Assembly: GCF_009653635.1 (NCBI RefSeq)
Contig: NZ_PPFD01000005.1
Span: forward strand, 186,001 to 250,000
Reading direction: 5' to 3'
DNA from: Endozoicomonas sp. OPT23
Lineage (GTDB): Bacteria > Pseudomonadota > Gammaproteobacteria > Pseudomonadales > Endozoicomonadaceae
DNA: 64,000 bases
This document shows positions 60,875 to 64,000 of this stretch, piece after piece (the stretch's first letter is position 1; each line of letters starts with the position of its first letter). The notes under the pieces were generated by a model that saw only the letters and a program-made list of their open reading frames with translations, did not search any database and was not told the origin of the DNA. Made by a program: the position numbers and the translations under genes.

Positions 60875-62797
60875 ATGAAGTTCATTAGTATTTTTAAAAA
60901 CACCCTGAAGATAACCAGAATAATTGTTCTTGTTACTCAGTTCTTATGCTTATTTTTTATATTTTATATGAGTATTACTTTAGCTAGCCCCTCTCCCCTT
61001 CTGAACAGTTATTTCCCTCCCCATGAAAGACCGGAAGAAATTTTAACTCCGTATTTAATATCCCAATCTCCTGTAAGAAATTCTGATGGCATTCTTACTG
61101 TTGTTACAAATGTATTGGGGGGATTTGGCGACCTGGTGTATGCCCAGGTCATTACTGCAATACTGCTTCAGGCTTACCCTGAAAAACAAATCAGAGTCAT
61201 ATTTGAAGCGTACAGCAGAGATCTGAAAACCAGTAGAGACTTCTTTTCCTGCCCTTCAGGGATTGAATGCCAGTTTATTGCTACAGAAGACATTTACAGT
61301 CCAGAGGTCATACAATGGTTGAATGAGGCATCGCTCATTATTGTTGCAAGCGTCGGAATAGCTCCTGTCAGAACAGGTGACTTTCAATTTATTAAATTCG
61401 GAGAACTCAGTACTACTCGAAAACCTCACGAAGATAGCGTGGATTGGCTTACAGCATTACATGACAATTACGATGGTCTTGTTCGAAAGATGTCCCTTGA
61501 CTCAACTGATCGAAACTTCTTCAACATAAAATATTGGTGCACCAGATCAGATACGTATCTTGAATTGTTTGATACCGTCGAACAAGTAGGGAAATTAAAA
61601 CCGTTCAGGGAGCTGACAAATAACTTGTTGCAAACCTGTTCAGCGGACGAGGCCTGCATGCAATATTATGATTTGGCCAACCCTGACAAAAGCACTGACC
61701 ATGAAAGCAAGGGTCAGTTTAACGAAGATCCTATGGGAGTTAGCAGCAGTTCCGCATTTGGTCTTGAACCTGAAGATCTCGGAGTTTTACTGAGACCGTC
61801 CCTGCTTGAGGCTCTGGCCATTGATAGCATCTCTCCCCTGCAAAACCAGTTCAACCTTTTACTCTCGAATCACCCGATGCTCTCCAGCTATTTAAACGGC
61901 AAAAGTAGCCCCCCTGAGTATTACCTGACTTACATGCACAATTCACTGGGCTTTGCTGAATATATTGCTATCGTGTCTTACCTGAACCCAGAAACAATAC
62001 CGGTTATCCTTTCCAATATTTCCCCCGATTTATTTGAAGACCCTATCTTCACCCAATTGCTGGCAATCAATGGAATATCTCAAATCTTTTACACCGACTT
62101 GAGCAATCAAGAGGTCAGGCCACAAGAAAGAACGTTCAAAGTTGGTTATGGTGGCAAGAGTATTCGTTTAGCTACTCTACCCATGATTCCAGATGACCAG
62201 CAATACCTTTCCCTCATTGCACAAGCACAACAACCTGTGGGAGTGACGGGAAACATGAGTTTATTTGATGCCATTGCCCTGAAAAAAATCCCAATATATG
62301 ACATCTGGCTCGACTATCAACGCGACGTCAACAGCAGTCTCAGGCGATTTGATCAATACGGCAAACTCGATGCTGTATTTGACAATCGTTTTCTTCCCCA
62401 GGAAAAAGCACTGGCTATTCAATATGCAGGAAACAGTGTGAGTGCCTGGTCAGACAGCATTATCAACAACAAATTGGCCAATCCTATGCTGCTCTCCATG
62501 GTTGACCACTTAATAAACAACAAAAATCATTCATTATTCGATGATCTGGAGCAGCTACAGAAAACAGCCGAAAACGTTCAGCACCCCTATGAATACGACA
62601 CCCATCGTTTAAGAAGCACTTATTCAGAACTTGTTGAAGCAACCAGAAAGCAGTGCGGAAAAAGAAGTCTCTACTATCAGTTCCACCAAACCCCAAGAAC
62701 AGCTTTGTCATCTGTTTTACGGGCAACCGCAAAAAAACATATTCCTCTCTGGATGTTTTATGATGATAACCCCAAACCCGACTGTGAAGTCCCCTGA
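60875..62797 (+). CDS. Secreted unknown protein, paralogue pair member 2
   Basis: 640 residues starting three bases after the stop of member 1. The N-terminal hydrophobic stretch is longer (about 13-37, signal or anchor, ending TLA). Conserved blocks correspond to member 1: GGFGDLVYAQVITAILLQAYPEKQIRVIFEA, YLTYMHNSLGFAEYIAIVSYL, GVTGNMSLFDAIALKKIPIYDI and the C-terminal FYDDNPKPDCE (member 1: FYESAPRPDCE). Tight coupling and shared length point to tandem duplication and perhaps a joint product. Both have internal Cys pairs (CSADEAC, CSSDSDC) that could form disulfides. Function unknown. Confidence 0.75.
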   Translation: MKFISIFKNTLKITRIIVLVTQFLCLFFIFYMSITLASPSPLLNSYFPPHERPEEILTPYLISQSPVRNSDGILTVVTNVLGGFGDLVYAQVITAILLQAYPEKQIRVIFEAYSRDLKTSRDFFSCPSGIECQFIATEDIYSPEVIQWLNEASLIIVASVGIAPVRTGDFQFIKFGELSTTRKPHEDSVDWLTALHDNYDGLVRKMSLDSTDRNFFNIKYWCTRSDTYLELFDTVEQVGKLKPFRELTNNLLQTCSADEACMQYYDLANPDKSTDHESKGQFNEDPMGVSSSSAFGLEPEDLGVLLRPSLLEALAIDSISPLQNQFNLLLSNHPMLSSYLNGKSSPPEYYLTYMHNSLGFAEYIAIVSYLNPETIPVILSNISPDLFEDPIFTQLLAINGISQIFYTDLSNQEVRPQERTFKVGYGGKSIRLATLPMIPDDQQYLSLIAQAQQPVGVTGNMSLFDAIALKKIPIYDIWLDYQRDVNSSLRRFDQYGKLDAVFDNRFLPQEKALAIQYAGNSVSAWSDSIINNKLANPMLLSMVDHLINNKNHSLFDDLEQLQKTAENVQHPYEYDTHRLRSTYSELVEATRKQCGKRSLYYQFHQTPRTALSSVLRATAKKHIPLWMFYDDNPKPDCEVP

Positions 62798-62806
62798 TAT
62801 GAACCT

Positions 62807-62843
62807 GTCATCTCAAGAGCCTATGTTTGATTCTTGAGATGAC
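62807..62843. terminator. Hairpin between convergent genes
   Basis: GTCATCTCAAGA (62807-62818) pairs perfectly with TCTTGAGATGAC (62832-62843). It lies between the stops of the secreted paralogue and the outer-membrane protein. A bidirectional terminator is likely; it lacks a strong T run. Confidence 0.6.
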
Positions 62844-62851
62844 TCATCAAA

Positions 62852-63436
62852 TCAAAACGCCCAGTGAATACCGGCATTAAAACCACGCATGGTTTCAGTA
62901 TCATTGGCACGACCAATGTTCAGGTCCATTTCATACTGACGGTAACCCGCCTGCAGACTGAAACCGGCAAACAAGCCAAGACGAACACCTGCCTGAGCAT
63001 CCTTGAATTCTGAATCGCCATTTTTACCCAGATCAACACGACCGAAGAAGCTCAGGTCACTGTCTTCAAACAGAGTGGCTTCTGCACTGGCTACAGGGAA
63101 AGTTTCGGAAAAATCAAAACCGTTAGATTCTCCGGAAGCTATGCGACGCAGACCCAGACCCAGGTCAAAATCGATATTGCCGTTATCAAGAAACTCGTAA
63201 TAAGCAGACGTTTCGTAGCTGGTAAAGCTCAGCTTATCGCTGTCCATTTTTTCAGCACGAAAAGCCACATTGGGTACCAGGGGAATAAAGTGTTCAAAAC
63301 TGCCATAAACAGACTGAACTTCTTCGTGGTTGGTTGTGTTCCAGTAGTTATAACCTGCCTTTACACCCAGCATATCAGCATGAGCAGCTGTTGCAGTGAT
63401 CAATAAAGCCGCACCAGCAAATATCGCTTTCTTCAT
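62852..63436 (-). CDS. Outer-membrane beta-barrel protein (TIGR04219/YfaZ-like)
   Basis: 194 residues from the ATG at 63434-63436 (MKKAIFAGAAL); an ATG four codons earlier is possible. The signal peptide ends AHA before DMLGVKAGYNYW. The rest is alternating beta strands (FEHFIPLVPNVAFRAEKMD, LSFTSYETSAYYEF, FSLQAGYRQYEMDL). It ends with HWAF, a C-terminal Phe typical of outer-membrane barrels. The LGVKAGYNYW start matches small barrels of the TIGR04219 type. Its role is unknown; such proteins are small pores or structural elements. Confidence 0.82.
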   Translation of the reverse strand: MKKAIFAGAALLITATAAHADMLGVKAGYNYWNTTNHEEVQSVYGSFEHFIPLVPNVAFRAEKMDSDKLSFTSYETSAYYEFLDNGNIDFDLGLGLRRIASGESNGFDFSETFPVASAEATLFEDSDLSFFGRVDLGKNGDSEFKDAQAGVRLGLFAGFSLQAGYRQYEMDLNIGRANDTETMRGFNAGIHWAF

Positions 63437-63557
63437 GATTCTCAACATCTAGTATTAAACGACTATTTTATAGCTTATCTGCCGTTTAATTCGACTGAGA
63501 CAATCACCTATTTCTCTGCTTATCGAGTGCAGAAAAGTCTGATCACAGGAATTAATG

Positions 63558-63591
63558 TGTCATTTCCTCAACTTACGATGAAGAAATGACA
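63558..63591. repeat. Isolated hairpin, centre like repeat R2
   Basis: TGTCATTTC (63558-63566) pairs with GAAATGACA (63583-63591). The same arms form the central hairpin of repeat R2, though the TAAGT ends are not visible here. It could be a degraded member of the family or a terminator of the partial gene that ends at 63614. Confidence 0.4.
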
Positions 63592-63613
63592 TAAGGAGAT
63601 GACAATCCGATGT

Positions 63614-64000
63614 TTAATTGCCTGTACTTACCTGAGGCATATTCCTGCTAAACCAGTGCTTCAGCTGACGTTGAAAAGCCGAATCAAACGCTTCTCTGGC
63701 AACCGGTCTTGAAATTTGTCGCACACGTCTTTGAGATGAACCCAGCACCTCCTGCAGGCTTCTTGCCAGTTTTTCTCCTGCCATGGCAACGAGATAAGTT
63801 GCATCCAATTGAATCTGGTTTTTTTGAGAATCCGACACAGTCACACCTGAATACATGTCGTCGTAAACTCTGTGCTGCATCTCAAGATTTATAGCACTGG
63901 TAATATTCCAGGGGTCAACCATGACACGGAGGTCATTAAATGGCGCACTGTAACCCGCTGCTACAGCCTGACTGACTTCTTCCTTGAATTTCGCTACCTG
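63614..64000 (-). CDS. Unknown protein, 3' part (5' end outside window)
   Basis: The minus-strand frame is open from the window edge (about 26 codons before the first ATG at 63922) to the stop at 63614. 128 codons are visible. It is helical and charged (QVAKFKEEVSQAVAAGY, then VSDSQKNQIQLDATYLVAMAGEKLARSLQEVLG, then a basic RRVRQISRPV). There is no signal peptide in the visible part and no family is recognised. The N-terminus must be read from flanking sequence. Confidence 0.6.
   Translation of the reverse strand, partial: QVAKFKEEVSQAVAAGYSAPFNDLRVMVDPWNITSAINLEMQHRVYDDMYSGVTVSDSQKNQIQLDATYLVAMAGEKLARSLQEVLGSSQRRVRQISRPVAREAFDSAFQRQLKHWFSRNMPQVSTGN

Overview
The window is chromosomal DNA of a Gram-negative bacterium. 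Signal peptides, an outer-membrane barrel, azurin, TRAP transport and clean Shine-Dalgarno sites all fit a gammaproteobacterium of moderate GC. Gene content (steroid-type side-chain degradation genes, DUF1302/DUF1329 proteins, a large effector-like protein) suggests a marine, possibly host-associated Oceanospirillales/Endozoicomonas-like organism. That placement is inference from gene families only. No rRNA, tRNA, CRISPR array, transposase gene or phage gene was seen.

Layout. 1-6.5 kb: two SDR oxidoreductases (one cut by the window edge), a two-domain VOC protein, a membrane-anchored sulfotransferase, a TetR regulator with a 13-bp inverted repeat at its own promoter, and a secreted DUF3604 protein. 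6.5-32.4 kb: an array of ten DUF1329 paralogues, all on the minus strand, followed in physical order by one DUF1302 outer-membrane protein. Interspersed are a CBS protein, a RecF/SMC-like ATPase, a secreted nuclease, azurin, a sterol-desaturase-family hydroxylase, two EamA permeases and an Ada-like protein. 33-43 kb: a beta-oxidation set (two acyl-CoA dehydrogenases, two thioesterases, ChsB1-like SDR, FadA5-like thiolase, MaoC hydratase, SnoaL-like protein) and a 787-residue unknown. 43-50.7 kb: a TRAP transporter, a three-subunit FAD/2Fe-2S amino-acid or opine dehydrogenase, RidA and a divergent LysR regulator. 51-55 kb: a four-gene minus-strand cluster with the same order as the actinobacterial igr steroid side-chain operon: ChsH2-like, acyl-CoA dehydrogenase, ChsH1-like, Ltp2-like. 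55-64 kb: AraC regulator with a divergent aldehyde dehydrogenase, a pair of paralogous secreted unknown proteins, an outer-membrane barrel and a partial gene.

How it fits together (inference). DUF1302 would sit in the outer membrane and the many DUF1329 proteins in the periplasm, handling hydrophobic compounds such as sterols or bile acids. The two acyl-CoA sets would shorten the side chain: a thiolytic round first, then an aldolytic Ltp2/ChsH round.

The least expected signals are in non-coding DNA. (1) Three copies of a roughly 95-base element fold into a long outer stem carrying two small hairpins. The stems covary, the joints are conserved, and each copy lies 36-68 bases upstream of a plus-strand gene. 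(2) About eight copies of a palindromic TAAGT-ended repeat occur, two of them sitting exactly in the loop of a transcription-terminator-like stem. (3) Two copies of a roughly 105-bp inverted-repeat element occur. One has visibly inserted into the leader of a DUF1329 gene; the other supplies the stop codon of a neighbouring gene.
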